Below, in pieces: positions 29,229 to 37,700 of a stretch of DNA of 40,391 nt; the first letter of the stretch is position 1, and every line of letters begins with the position of its first letter. The DNA comes from an uncultured Marvinbryantia sp. GTDB taxonomy: Bacteria > Bacillota > Clostridia > Lachnospirales > Lachnospiraceae. The stretch spans positions 1 through 40,391 of the forward strand of contig CANRIR010000018.1 of the NCBI GenBank assembly GCA_947630735.1, given 5' to 3'. Under the pieces are notes generated by a model. That model saw only the letters and a program-made list of their open reading frames with translations. It searched no databases and was not told the DNA's origin. Made by a program: the position numbers and the translations under genes.

Positions 29229-29235
29229 TCAATCA
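29174..29235. repeat. 21-bp inverted repeat around a 20-base centre
   Basis: Arms GATTGAACGAAATCGCTGCGC and GCGCAGCGATTTTGTTCAATC pair with one mismatch. It lies between the HepT remnant and the LysM gene. No T-run follows on the minus strand, so it is not a clear terminator of the toxin-antitoxin transcript. It might be a recombination scar, a protein site, or a structured RNA end. Confidence 0.75.
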
Positions 29236-29274
29236 GAATTTTCCATTCATATTGTTTTATTCCCTGAATGCCGG

Positions 29275-29502
29275 TCATTCTTCTGCCATATGCTCCTGGC
29301 AGTAGTCTTTCAACTCCGACAATTCGGTTGTAATAATTTCCCATACAATTTGTGGCTCAACAGTACCGTAGGCATGAGCAATTATATTGCGGAAACCACG
29401 AATTTGTTTCCAAGGTATTGCCGTATATGCAGTGCGAAATTCTTCCGACAGAGAATTAGACAATTCTCCAATCTGCAAAAGGCACATGCAGATAGAATAT
29501 TT
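29275..29502 (-). pseudogene. N-terminally truncated HepT-like toxin (DUF86)
   Basis: The readable part, MCLLQIGELSNSLSEEF onward, is the C-terminal half of a HepT-type RNase toxin: it keeps the RNase motif with Arg33 and His38 (RNIIAH) and the nearby Tyr40 that MntA-type partners modify (numbering from the ATG at 29487). Normal HepT proteins are about 110-140 residues; only about 70-75 remain. Just upstream, codons for KYSIC run straight back into the MNT stop codon, so about 45 residues of the N-terminal helices are missing. No ribosome site precedes the ATG. It is probably an inactive remnant of a deletion, though a short peptide cannot be ruled out. Confidence 0.75.
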
Positions 29503-29808
29503 TTATCCCGATTTACGCTCATATAACAAGACCTCCTCATTTTTAATAGCATCTAGAAAAGTATTGTCCAAACTACCTGTGGTAAGCAGATCAACTTTCT
29601 TATTCAGTGATGCTTCCAAATCCATCAGCAGTCCGCCAAGCGCCCAGCCTTTGATATACCCGCGATCGATACGCAGATCTACATCACTGTCAACAGTAGC
29701 TTCTCCTCTTGCATAAGAGCCGAAGAGGAAAATTCGCTCTGCCCCATACTGAGAGCCAAGGTCAGAAACTCTTTTCTTTATGTCGCGAAGAGTAAGGATC
29801 GTTTTCAT
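29503..29808 (-). CDS. MNT-domain nucleotidyltransferase antitoxin (MntA-like)
   Basis: 101 residues with the minimal nucleotidyltransferase fold: GSYARGEATVDSDVDL at 30-45 gives the GSx10DxD catalytic motif (Asp42, Asp44). Partners of HepT silence it by AMPylating a tyrosine near its active site. The gene has a good GGAG site 8 bases before the ATG, and its stop abuts the truncated toxin. It looks complete, so the antitoxin appears to have outlived its toxin. Base composition is visibly AT-richer than neighbouring genes. Confidence 0.85.
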   Translation of the reverse strand: MKTILTLRDIKKRVSDLGSQYGAERIFLFGSYARGEATVDSDVDLRIDRGYIKGWALGGLLMDLEASLNKKVDLLTTGSLDNTFLDAIKNEEVLLYERKSG

Positions 29809-29828
29809 TTTTTGACTCCTTTCGCATG

Positions 29829-29999
29829 TTACCCCTCTACTTTTACTTTATATTTCCTGTCAAGATATTTCTTAATATCCTCCATGGTAACTTCACCACG
29901 CTTTTCTTTTTCAATGTACTCCTTGAACTCCTTTGTCGGCTCAAGACCGTCTACTTTTATCATACCTACCGCATAATTCCATGCTTGCGTATTAGTCAT
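29829..29999 (-). CDS. VbhA-like small antitoxin
   Basis: 56 residues from ATG 29999, favoured because GGAGGGAG sits just upstream; the frame also allows 30014. The sequence has VDGLEPTKEFKEYIEKEKRG followed by EVTMEDIKKYL, matching the antitoxin VbhA pattern. Such proteins block Fic-type AMPylating toxins through an inhibitory helix. The helix motif (S/T)xxxE(G/N) is not obvious here. No Fic gene is in the window, so the partner may be lost or elsewhere. It precedes the MNT gene by about 20 bases and probably shares its transcript. Confidence 0.65.
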   Translation of the reverse strand: MTNTQAWNYAVGMIKVDGLEPTKEFKEYIEKEKRGEVTMEDIKKYLDRKYKVKVEG

Positions 30000-30074
30000 G
30001 TGTGCTCCCTCCATCCATAATCATTTATATGCTTTTATAATATCATTTACCGCTAGTTTCCTGATAAGCAGGCA

Positions 30075-30191
30075 TTAAAAGTATTCGTCCTCTTCCAGCG
30101 TTTGAATCATTTTCCTGCCGATTCCCACAAACGTCGATTTTTCTTTGAGTATATCAAAAATATCCCCGACTTTCAACCAGACAAATGCCAT
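30075..30191 (-). pseudogene. Small unrecognised ORF, possible gene remnant
   Basis: 38 codons, from ATG 30191 to TAA 30075, encode a peptide containing KVGDIFDILKEKSTFVGIG and ending TLEEDEYF. It is charged and helix-like, with the look of a protein's C-terminal end. No ribosome site precedes the ATG, and the region overlaps the upstream side of the DUF2284 promoter. I do not recognise it. The rest of 30015-30282 shows only the promoter described separately. Confidence 0.25.
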
Positions 30192-30254
30192 TCTCAACAA
30201 TCTAAAATTCTACCAATTTTCTCTGACCCTCTGGCAAATTTCCTCCCACTATGC

Positions 30255-30260
30255 TAGAAT
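30255..30260 (+). promoter_or_regulatory. Probable -10 box of the DUF2284 gene
   Basis: TAGAAT preceded by TGC (extended -10 character), 22 bases before the ATG and just upstream of an AGGAGG site. The -35 at 17 bases (TGGCAA) is poor. Confidence 0.45.
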
Positions 30261-30282
30261 AAACGCCAGGAGGAAAAGAGCC

Positions 30283-30831
30283 ATGACAACAGAAAAACTT
30301 ATTCATCTAGCGATTGAAACAGGGTTCGCCAACGCTGCCCTGATAGAGACAAAAGACCTTATTTTCCTGCCCTCGTTCCGTCCTCTGTGCGCAGAGAACC
30401 TGTGCGGCAAATACGGCGTGAACTACGCCTGCCCGCCGGACTGCGGCACCGTGGAAGAAATGAAAGCGCGTGTTTTAAAATGGACACATGCCATTGTGCT
30501 GCAGACACTGTGGGACATCGACGATCCCATGGATGGGAACCAAACCAAACCCGCCAAGGGCAAACACAACAAAATGACCCGCCAGTTCATCGACCAGGTG
30601 GGCATCCCGGGACTCATGATCGGCGCAAGCGGCTGCAACCTGTGCGACTCCTGCGCCATCACAGAGGGCAAGCCATGCCGCTTCCCCCAGCAAATGTTTT
30701 CCTGCATGTCGGCATACTGCATCTTCGTAAAAGATCTGGCCGACAAATGCCACATGGAATACGACTGCGGCCCAAACATAACCACATTCTTCAGTATGTA
30801 CTGCTTCTCCCCGAACGATGCGCAGCCCTAA
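30283..30831 (+). CDS. DUF2284 Cys-rich metal-binding protein
   Basis: 182 residues from ATG 30283, with AGGAGG eight bases upstream. Two cysteine clusters are visible: CGKYGVNYACPPDCG near residue 45, and GCNLCDSCAITEGKPC near 116 followed by CMSAYC. This matches the DUF2284 family of predicted metal (probably iron-sulfur) binding proteins, whose function is not established. It stands alone, flanked by the toxin-antitoxin scar and the repeat mosaic. Confidence 0.85.
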   Translation: MTTEKLIHLAIETGFANAALIETKDLIFLPSFRPLCAENLCGKYGVNYACPPDCGTVEEMKARVLKWTHAIVLQTLWDIDDPMDGNQTKPAKGKHNKMTRQFIDQVGIPGLMIGASGCNLCDSCAITEGKPCRFPQQMFSCMSAYCIFVKDLADKCHMEYDCGPNITTFFSMYCFSPNDAQP

Positions 30832-30850
30832 TCCCTGCTATAAAACATGA

Positions 30851-31020
30851 GCGGCCGCCGGGAGCGCCCTTGCGTTCTCACCGCACTCCATCCAAATTCC
30901 ATTCCCCGCAGAAATGTCCGCGGCCGCCGGGAGCGCCCCTGCGTTTCTACCGCACTCCATCCAAACACCATTCACCGCAGAAATGTCCGCGGCCGCCGGG
31001 AGCGCCCCTGCGTTTCTACT
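30851..31020. repeat. 69-bp direct repeat, about 2.4 copies
   Basis: Cores beginning GGCCGCCGGGAGCGCCC followed by TGCGTTTCT start at 30853, 30922 and 30991, exactly 69 bases apart. Each is followed by ACCGCACTCCATCCAAA and a spacer ending in CCGCAGAAATGTCC; the third copy diverges after its core. 69 is a multiple of three, so long spurious frames run through it, but I see no support for a protein. Confidence 0.9.
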
Positions 31021-31163
31021 GTACTTCCTCGAAAAAAACAGAGCGGGCAAAAAATGTCCCCGTATGGAAGACGGGCCATCGGCCTGTCTTTCCAGACGGG
31101 AACATTTTGCACGATTTGTCTTTTTCGGGAAGAACAGGAAACGCAGGGACACTCCCGGCGGCC
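30991..31163. repeat. Large imperfect foldback (about 85-base arms)
   Basis: The third 69-bp core (30991) pairs with an inverted copy ending at 31163. In between, both sides match through a gaaaaa stretch and then form a tight hairpin: AAAATGTCCCCGTATGGAAG on the left against CTTTCCAGACGGGAACATTT on the right, with GGCC-ATC-GGCC at the apex (31078-31080 is the loop). Mismatches and short indels interrupt the arms. It lies between two convergent genes, so it could stop or protect both transcripts, although no long T-run is present. Confidence 0.8.
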
Positions 31164-31278
31164 CACACATTACACTCTTTCCTTTTTCGGGAAGAACAGG
31201 AAACGCAGGGGCACTCCCGGCGGCCTTACCATTTTCCTTCAGAACCACTGGAAACCCCCACAGCCCTCCCGGCGGCCT
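31120..31278. repeat. Inverted-orientation copies of the GGCCGCCGGGAG core
   Basis: Two 44-bp copies (31120-31163 and 31182-31225, 62 bases apart) of CTTTTTCGGGAAGAACAGG followed by AAACGCAGG and CTCCCGGCGGCC. A third partial copy, CCCTCCCGGCGGCC, lies at 31264-31278, next to the glycosyltransferase stop. Their cores are the reverse complement of the 69-bp repeat core with one or two changes. Together with the left array they fill the 451-base gap 30832-31282. Confidence 0.85.
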
Positions 31279-31282
31279 CACT

Positions 31283-32254
31283 TCATTCTCCTCCGTCTTC
31301 CTCCCCGTACGTCCGCCCGCTCACAATATACCTGGGGCGCGCTTTCGTCTCCAGATAAATCTTTCCCACATACTCCCCGATCACGCCGGTGCAGATCAGC
31401 TGGATGCCGCACACAAAACAGATAATAGCGCAGGTGCTGGCCCAGCCGTGCACCGTCTGGCCCGCAAAAAACTGTGCCACGATCCAAATGATCATCAGGA
31501 AGCTCAAAAAAGAGACCACCATCCCCGCGGCGGCGATCATGCGGATGGGCTTGATGGACAGGCTGGTAATGCCGTCCAGCGCCAGACTGATCATCCGGCC
31601 CAGCGGATAATGACTCTTTCCCGCCAGCCGCTCCATGCGCTCATAATAGACCGTCGTGCTCTTAAACCCTGCCAGGGGAACCATGCCCCGCAGATAAATG
31701 TTGACCTCTTTAAACTCCGCCAGCTCCCGCATCACCCTTGCGGAGATCAGGCGGTAGTCCGCGTGGTTGTCCACCACCTCGGCCCCCATCCAGCGCAGCA
31801 GGCGGTAAAAGCACTTCGCGGTGGTGCGCTTAAACACACTGTCCTTCCGGCGGCTGCTGCGCACGCCGTACACCACCTCAAAGCCCTCCAGATATTTTTC
31901 CACCATATCATCCATGGCGTTGATGTCATCCTGCCCGTCGCAGTCGATGGAAATGGTAATGTCGCACATATCCTTCGCTTCCATCAGACCGGCCAGGAGG
32001 GCGTGCTGGTGCCCGCGGTTGCGGCTTAAGGACATGCCGAGAAAATGCCTGTCCTGCTTCGCAAGGCCGCAGATTACCTGCCAGGTGCCGTCTTTGCTCC
32101 CGTCGTCCACAAAGAGGACGCGGCTCTCCTCCCGGATCCGGCCCTTCTGGGTCAGATCCGAAAGTTTCCGCAGAAACATGGGCGCCGTCTTCGGCAGCAC
32201 CTCCTCCTCATTGTAGCAGGGGATCACAATGTATAAAACAGGGATCTTCCTCAT
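31283..32254 (-). CDS. Membrane-bound family 2 glycosyltransferase (GtrB/DPM-like)
   Basis: Transfers sugar from a nucleotide donor to a lipid (undecaprenyl phosphate) carrier at the inner membrane. 323 residues. The GT-A domain shows IVIPCYNEEEVLP, FVDDGSKDGTW, SRNRGHQHALLAG and the metal-binding SIDCDGQDD. Two C-terminal membrane helices (about residues 235-255 and 270-290) match the polyprenyl-phosphate glucosyltransferase subtype. It starts three bases after the glgP stop, with a weak ribosome site, so translation is probably coupled. No partner flippase or GT-C gene is adjacent. Confidence 0.92.
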   Translation of the reverse strand: MRKIPVLYIVIPCYNEEEVLPKTAPMFLRKLSDLTQKGRIREESRVLFVDDGSKDGTWQVICGLAKQDRHFLGMSLSRNRGHQHALLAGLMEAKDMCDITISIDCDGQDDINAMDDMVEKYLEGFEVVYGVRSSRRKDSVFKRTTAKCFYRLLRWMGAEVVDNHADYRLISARVMRELAEFKEVNIYLRGMVPLAGFKSTTVYYERMERLAGKSHYPLGRMISLALDGITSLSIKPIRMIAAAGMVVSFLSFLMIIWIVAQFFAGQTVHGWASTCAIICFVCGIQLICTGVIGEYVGKIYLETKARPRYIVSGRTYGEEDGGE

Positions 32255-32257
32255 AAT

Positions 32258-34720
32258 TTATTTCACATCGATCTTCTCTTTGTTCAGGTGCCAGATCTCA
32301 TCCACATACTCCTGGATGGTGCGGTCGGAGGTAAACTTGCCGCTGCACGCCACGTTGAGGATGGCCATCTTCGCCCATCTCTCCTCGTCGCGGTACGCCT
32401 CCTCCACCTTCCTCTGCGCCTCGGCGTAGGACTTGAAGTCCGCCAGGATGAAGTAGGTGTCCGCGCGGTCGCTGCTCTTGGTGTTCAGCAGGGAGTCGTA
32501 AATATCGCGGAAACGCTCCGGATCGTTGGGGGCAAACTCGCCGTTGATGAGCTGCATCAGCACACGGCGGATGTCCTGGTCGCTGTTGAAATAGTCTTCC
32601 GGATGGTAGCCGCCGTTGTTCTCGTAGTTGATGACCTCATCGGAGGACAGGCCGAAGATAAACGCGTTCTCCTCGCCCACTTCCTCCACGATCTCCACGT
32701 TGGCTCCGTCCATGGTGCCCAGAGTGGGCGCGCCGTTGAGCATGAACTTCATGTTGCCGGTGCCGGAAGCCTCCTTCGATGCGGTGGAGATCTGCTCGGA
32801 GACATCCGCCGCCGCAAAGATCAGCTCCGCGTTGGACACGCGGTAGTCCTCGATAAACACCACTTTCAGCTTATTCTTGATGGAAGCGTCGTTGTTGACC
32901 ACATCCGCCACGGAATTGATCAGTTTGATGGTCAGCTTCGCGCGGTGATAGCCGGCCGCGGCCTTTGCGCCGAAGATGAAGGTTCTGGGATAGAAGTCCA
33001 TCTCCGGGTGATCTTTGATCTGGTTGTACAGGTACATCACATGCAGGATGTTGAGGAGCTGGCGCTTGTACTCGTGCAGTCTCTTTACCTGCACGTCGAA
33101 GATCGAGCGCGGGTCCACCTCCACCCCGTTGTGCTCCAGGATATATTTGGCAAGGCGTACCTTGTTCTGGTACTTGATGTTCATGAACTCCTGCTGCGCC
33201 TTCTTGTCGTCCGCATAGACCTTCAGCTTCGCGATCTGGGAGAGATCCGTGATCCACTCGTCGCCGATGTGGGCCGTCACCCAGGATGCCAGAAGCGGGT
33301 TGCCGTGCAGCAGGAAACGCCTCTGGGTAATGCCGTTGGTCTTGTTGTTGAATTTCTCCGGCATCATCTCGTAGAAATCTCTCAGCTCCTGTCTCTTGAG
33401 GATCTCCGTGTGGAGCTGCGCCACGCCGTTTACAGAGTAGCCCGCCGCGATGGCCAGATGCGCCATCTTTACCTGGCCGTCGAAGATGATGGCCATTTTG
33501 CGCACCTTTTCAAAGTCGCCCGGATATTTCGCCTGGATGTCCGCTACAAAGCGGCGGTTGATCTCCTCGATGATCTGGTACACGCGCGGAAGCAGTCTGG
33601 AGAACAGCTCGATAGGCCATTTTTCCAGCGCCTCGGACATGATGGTGTGGTTGGTGTAAGCGCAGGTCTTGGTTGTGACGTCCCACGCCTCCTCCCAGGT
33701 AAGACCCTCCTCGTCGATGAGGATGCGCATCAGCTCGGCCACCGCCACGGTGGGATGCGTGTCGTTTAACTGGAAGGTCGCCTTCTCGTAGAACTTGCGG
33801 ATGTCCGCGTGGTTCTTCTTATATTTTTCGATCGCCGCCTGCACGCTGGCGGAGATGAAGAAGTACTGCTGTTTTAAGCGCAGCTCTTTGCCCGCGTAGT
33901 GGTTGTCGTTGGGGTAGAGCACCTCCACGATGTTGCGCGCCAGGTTCTCCTGCTCCACGGCCTTGCGGTAGTCGCCCTTGTCGAAGGAGTCGAGCTGGAA
34001 GTCGTTGATGGCCTCCGCATCCCAGATGCGCAGGGTGTTCACGATGCGGTTGTTGTAGCCCACGATGGGGAAATCGTAGGGGATCGCGCGGACGGACTGA
34101 TAGCCCTCCTGCACAAAGTGGTTGCGCTTCGTCTGCTCATCGTAGATCACGCGCACATAGCCGCCGAATTTCACTTCCTTCGCGTATTCCGGGCGGCGCA
34201 GCTCGAAGGGATTGCCGTCCTTCAGCCAGTTGTCCGGCACCTCTTTCTGATAGCCGTCCTCGATCTTCTGCTTGAACATGCCGTAGCGGTAGCGGATGCC
34301 GCAGCCGTAGGCCGCATAGCCCAGGGTTGCCAGAGAATCCAGGAAGCACGCCGCCAGACGGCCCAGACCGCCGTTGCCCAGAGCCGCGTCCGGCTCCTGG
34401 TCCTCGATGACGTTCAGGTCGAAGCCGATCTCCTCCAGGGCTTCCTTCACATCCTCATACATGGTCAGGTTGATCAGGTTATTGCCCAGGGCACGCCCCA
34501 TCAGGAACTCCATGGACATGTAGTACACATATTTCGGGTCGTCCTTCTCATACTGCTCCTGGGTCGCCAGCCAGTTGTCGATGATGGTGTCCTTAACCGT
34601 GTAGGAGACAGCCTGGAAAATCTGCTGCTTGGTAGCCTCCTCCAGATTTTTGCGGTAAAGCACTCTCACGTTGTCCGTTACATCTTTGATAAACGCTTTT
34701 TTGTCAAATTTTTTCTTCAT
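32258..34720 (-). CDS. glgP: Glycogen/maltodextrin phosphorylase
   Basis: Releases glucose-1-phosphate from alpha-1,4-glucans, using pyridoxal phosphate. 820 residues, normal length. Visible: the N-terminal EFLMGRALGNNLINL, LEDQEPDAALGNGGLGRLAAC, TNHTIMSEALEKWP, NGITQRRFLL, and the PLP-lysine segment EASGTGNMKFMLNG (Lys658), all intact. The start follows GGAGGAG. It lies 15 bases after ileS and 3 before the glycosyltransferase, an unusual partner for a tRNA synthetase. No other glycogen gene is in the window. Confidence 0.97.
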   Translation of the reverse strand: MKKKFDKKAFIKDVTDNVRVLYRKNLEEATKQQIFQAVSYTVKDTIIDNWLATQEQYEKDDPKYVYYMSMEFLMGRALGNNLINLTMYEDVKEALEEIGFDLNVIEDQEPDAALGNGGLGRLAACFLDSLATLGYAAYGCGIRYRYGMFKQKIEDGYQKEVPDNWLKDGNPFELRRPEYAKEVKFGGYVRVIYDEQTKRNHFVQEGYQSVRAIPYDFPIVGYNNRIVNTLRIWDAEAINDFQLDSFDKGDYRKAVEQENLARNIVEVLYPNDNHYAGKELRLKQQYFFISASVQAAIEKYKKNHADIRKFYEKATFQLNDTHPTVAVAELMRILIDEEGLTWEEAWDVTTKTCAYTNHTIMSEALEKWPIELFSRLLPRVYQIIEEINRRFVADIQAKYPGDFEKVRKMAIIFDGQVKMAHLAIAAGYSVNGVAQLHTEILKRQELRDFYEMMPEKFNNKTNGITQRRFLLHGNPLLASWVTAHIGDEWITDLSQIAKLKVYADDKKAQQEFMNIKYQNKVRLAKYILEHNGVEVDPRSIFDVQVKRLHEYKRQLLNILHVMYLYNQIKDHPEMDFYPRTFIFGAKAAAGYHRAKLTIKLINSVADVVNNDASIKNKLKVVFIEDYRVSNAELIFAAADVSEQISTASKEASGTGNMKFMLNGAPTLGTMDGANVEIVEEVGEENAFIFGLSSDEVINYENNGGYHPEDYFNSDQDIRRVLMQLINGEFAPNDPERFRDIYDSLLNTKSSDRADTYFILADFKSYAEAQRKVEEAYRDEERWAKMAILNVACSGKFTSDRTIQEYVDEIWHLNKEKIDVK

Positions 34721-34735
34721 ATGATCTCCTCCCGT

Positions 34736-37700
34736 TTACTGCTTCTCAACTGCCATGGTTACTTTTTCGCCGTTGATGTTCCACTCTTTCTCATAGCCGC
34801 GCAGCGCATCGTAAACGATGTCGTCCGCCAGCACCTCCGAGCGGATCCCGGCTTCGTGTTTCCTGAAGATCTCCTCGATCTTGGCATTGCCCGTCGCATA
34901 GACGACGATGTGGTCCATCACTTCGAATCCGGCCTCCTTGCGCATGGTCTGCACCTTGCTCACCAGCTCGCGCACAAAGCCCTCCTCGATCAGCTCCGGT
35001 GTGAGCGTCACGTCCAGGACGACGGTGATCTCGCTGTCCTGTTCCGCCACGTAGCCCTCCGTCTGTGCCGTCTCGATCAGTAAATCATCTTCTGATAATA
35101 CAACAGATTCTCCGCTGATGTCAAGGTGAAGCTCACCCTGTGCCTTCAGCTCCGCCATGGCGGCGCGGCCGTCCAGCCCGGCGAGTGCCTGGCGGATGCC
35201 GTTCAGCAGTTTGCCGTATTTCGGCCCCACCGTCTTTAACTGCGGCTTGAAGCTGTAGGAGACATAGTTGACCGCGTCCTGGGTAAAGGTGACCGCCTTC
35301 GCGTTCAGCTCGTCGCGGATGATCTCCACAAAGTAGGAGGAGAGCTCCTTCGGCGCTTTTACCAGCATATTGGCGATTGGCTGGCGGTTCTTGATGTTGG
35401 CGGCGTTGCGGGCCGCGCGTCCCATCACCACGATCTTCAGCACCTCATCCATGTTCGCCTCCAACTCCTCGTCGATCTGCGAGGCGTCCGCCTGCGGGAA
35501 GTCGCACAGATGCACGCTCTCGGGGGCGTTTTTGTCGATGCTGCACACCAGGTTGCGGTAGATGTCCTCCGTCATGAACGGCACCATGGGGGCCGCGGCC
35601 TTGGCCACGCTGACCAGTGCCGTGTAGAGGGTCATGTAGGCGTTGATCTTGTCCTGCTCCATGCCCTTTGCCCAGAAGCGCTCGCGGCTGCGGCGCACGT
35701 ACCAGTTGCTCATGTCGTCCACAAATTCCTGCAGGGCCCTGGCCGTCTCCGGGATGCGGTAGTTCGCCAGGTTCTCGTCCACCGCGCGGATCATGGTGTT
35801 CATCTTGGAGAGCAGCCATTTGTCCATCACGGAGAGTTTCTCGTATTCCAATGTATATTTTGTCGCGTCAAACTCGTCGATGTTCGCATAGAGCACAAAG
35901 AACGCGTAGGTGTTCCACAGGGTGCCCATAAATTTGCGCTGTCCCTCCTGCACGGCCTTCCCGTGGAAGCGGTTGGGCAGCCAGGGGGCGCTGTTGATGT
36001 AGAAGTACCAGCGGATCGCGTCCGCACCGTATGTTTTCAGGGCGTCGAACGGGTCCACGGCGTTGCCCTTGGACTTGCTCATCTTCTGGCCGTTCTCATC
36101 CTGCACATGGCCCAGCACGATGACGTTCTCGTAGGGGGCCCGGTTGAACAGCAGCGTGGATTCCGCCAAAAGCGAATAGAACCATCCCCTCGTCTGGTCC
36201 ACCGCCTCGGAGATGAACTTGGCCGGGAACTGCTGCTCGAACAGCTCTTTGTTCTCAAACGGATAGTGGTGCTGCGCGAAGGGCATTGCGCCGGAGTCGA
36301 ACCAGCAGTCGATCACTTCCGGCACGCGGTGCATGGGTTTGCCGCACTTCGGGCAGGTCAGGGTGATCTCGTCGATGTACGGGCGGTGCAGCTCCACCGT
36401 CTTTGCCGCCTCGTTTTTGCTCATCTCGTACAGCTCCTGGCGGCTCCCCACCGAGTGCTGATACCCGCACTCGCACTCCCAGATATTTAAGGGCGTGCCC
36501 CAGTAGCGGTTGCGGGAGATGCCCCAGTCCTGCACGTTCTCCAGCCAGTCGCCGAAGCGCCCCTTGCCGATGCTCTCCGGGATCCAGTTGATGGTGTTGT
36601 TGTTGCGGATCAGGTCGTCCTTTACCGCCGTCATCTTGATAAACCAGGATTCCCGCGCGTAGTAGATGAGCGGTGTGTCGCATCTCCAGCAGTGGGGATA
36701 GCTGTGCTCAAACTTCGGCGCGTCAAACAGAAGGCCGCGCGCGTCCAGATCTTTTAAGACCTCCGGGTCCGCTTTCTTTACGAACAGGCCGGCGAAGGGC
36801 GTGTCCTCCGTCATATTTCCCTTGCCGTCCACCAGCTGCACAAACGGCATATCGTACTTCGCGCACACGCGGTTGTCGTCCTCGCCGAAAGCCGGTGCGA
36901 TGTGCACCACGCCGGTGCCGTCGGTCAAAGTGACATAGCTGTCGCACACCACATAGTACGCTTTCTTGTGCTGCCTCTCCACATGGGGCACGGAGCAGGC
37001 GTACAGCGGCTCATATTCCTTGTACTCCAGGTCTTTGCCCACATAGGTTTCCAGCACCTCGTAGGCGTCCTCCCCGAGCACCTTGTCGCAGAGGGCGTGC
37101 GCCATGTAGTACACGCGGCCGTCCTCCTTCATCTTTACCTTCACATACTCCTCCACCGGGTTCACGCAGAGCCCCAGGTTGGAGGGCAGGGTCCACGGCG
37201 TGGTAGTCCACGCCAGAATGTAGGCGTCCTCGTCCTTTACCTTGAAGCGGACGATGGCGGAGCGCTCCTTCACGTCCTTGTAGCCCTGGGCCACTTCCTG
37301 CGCGGACAGAGGCGTGCCGCAGCGCGGACAGTAGGGCACGATCTTAAATCCTTTGTACAGCAGGCCCTTCTCCCAGATCTGCTTTAAAGCCCACCATTCG
37401 GACTCGATATAATCGTCATAATATGTGACATAGGGATTGTCCATATCCGCCCAAAAGCCCACGGTGCCGGAGAAATCCTCCCACATGCCCTTGTATTTCC
37501 ACACGTTTTCTTTACATTTATTAATAAAGGGGATCAGGCCGTACTCTTCGATCTGCTCTTTGCCGTCCAGGCCCAGCTCCCGCTCCACCTCCAGCTCTAC
37601 CGGGAGGCCGTGCGTGTCCCAGCCCGCCTTGCGCGGCACCATGTTGCCTTTCATGGCCTGGTACCTGGGGATCATGTCCTTGATGACGCGGGTCAGCACG

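Noticed and set aside
29066-29344. 92-codon minus-strand frame overlapping the HepT remnant
   Set aside because: It runs out of frame through HepT and through the inverted repeat, and no domain is recognisable. The other frame at 29094-29228 looks more protein-like.
30851-31020. CRISPR-like array
   Set aside because: Repeats are 69 bp head to tail with similar rather than unique spacers, only about 2.4 copies, and no cas genes.
30838-31281. Open frame through the repeats encoding NAGALPAA-type peptides (and plus-strand counterparts)
   Set aside because: The frames stay open only because the repeat period is a multiple of three. There is no ribosome site and no conserved protein feature.
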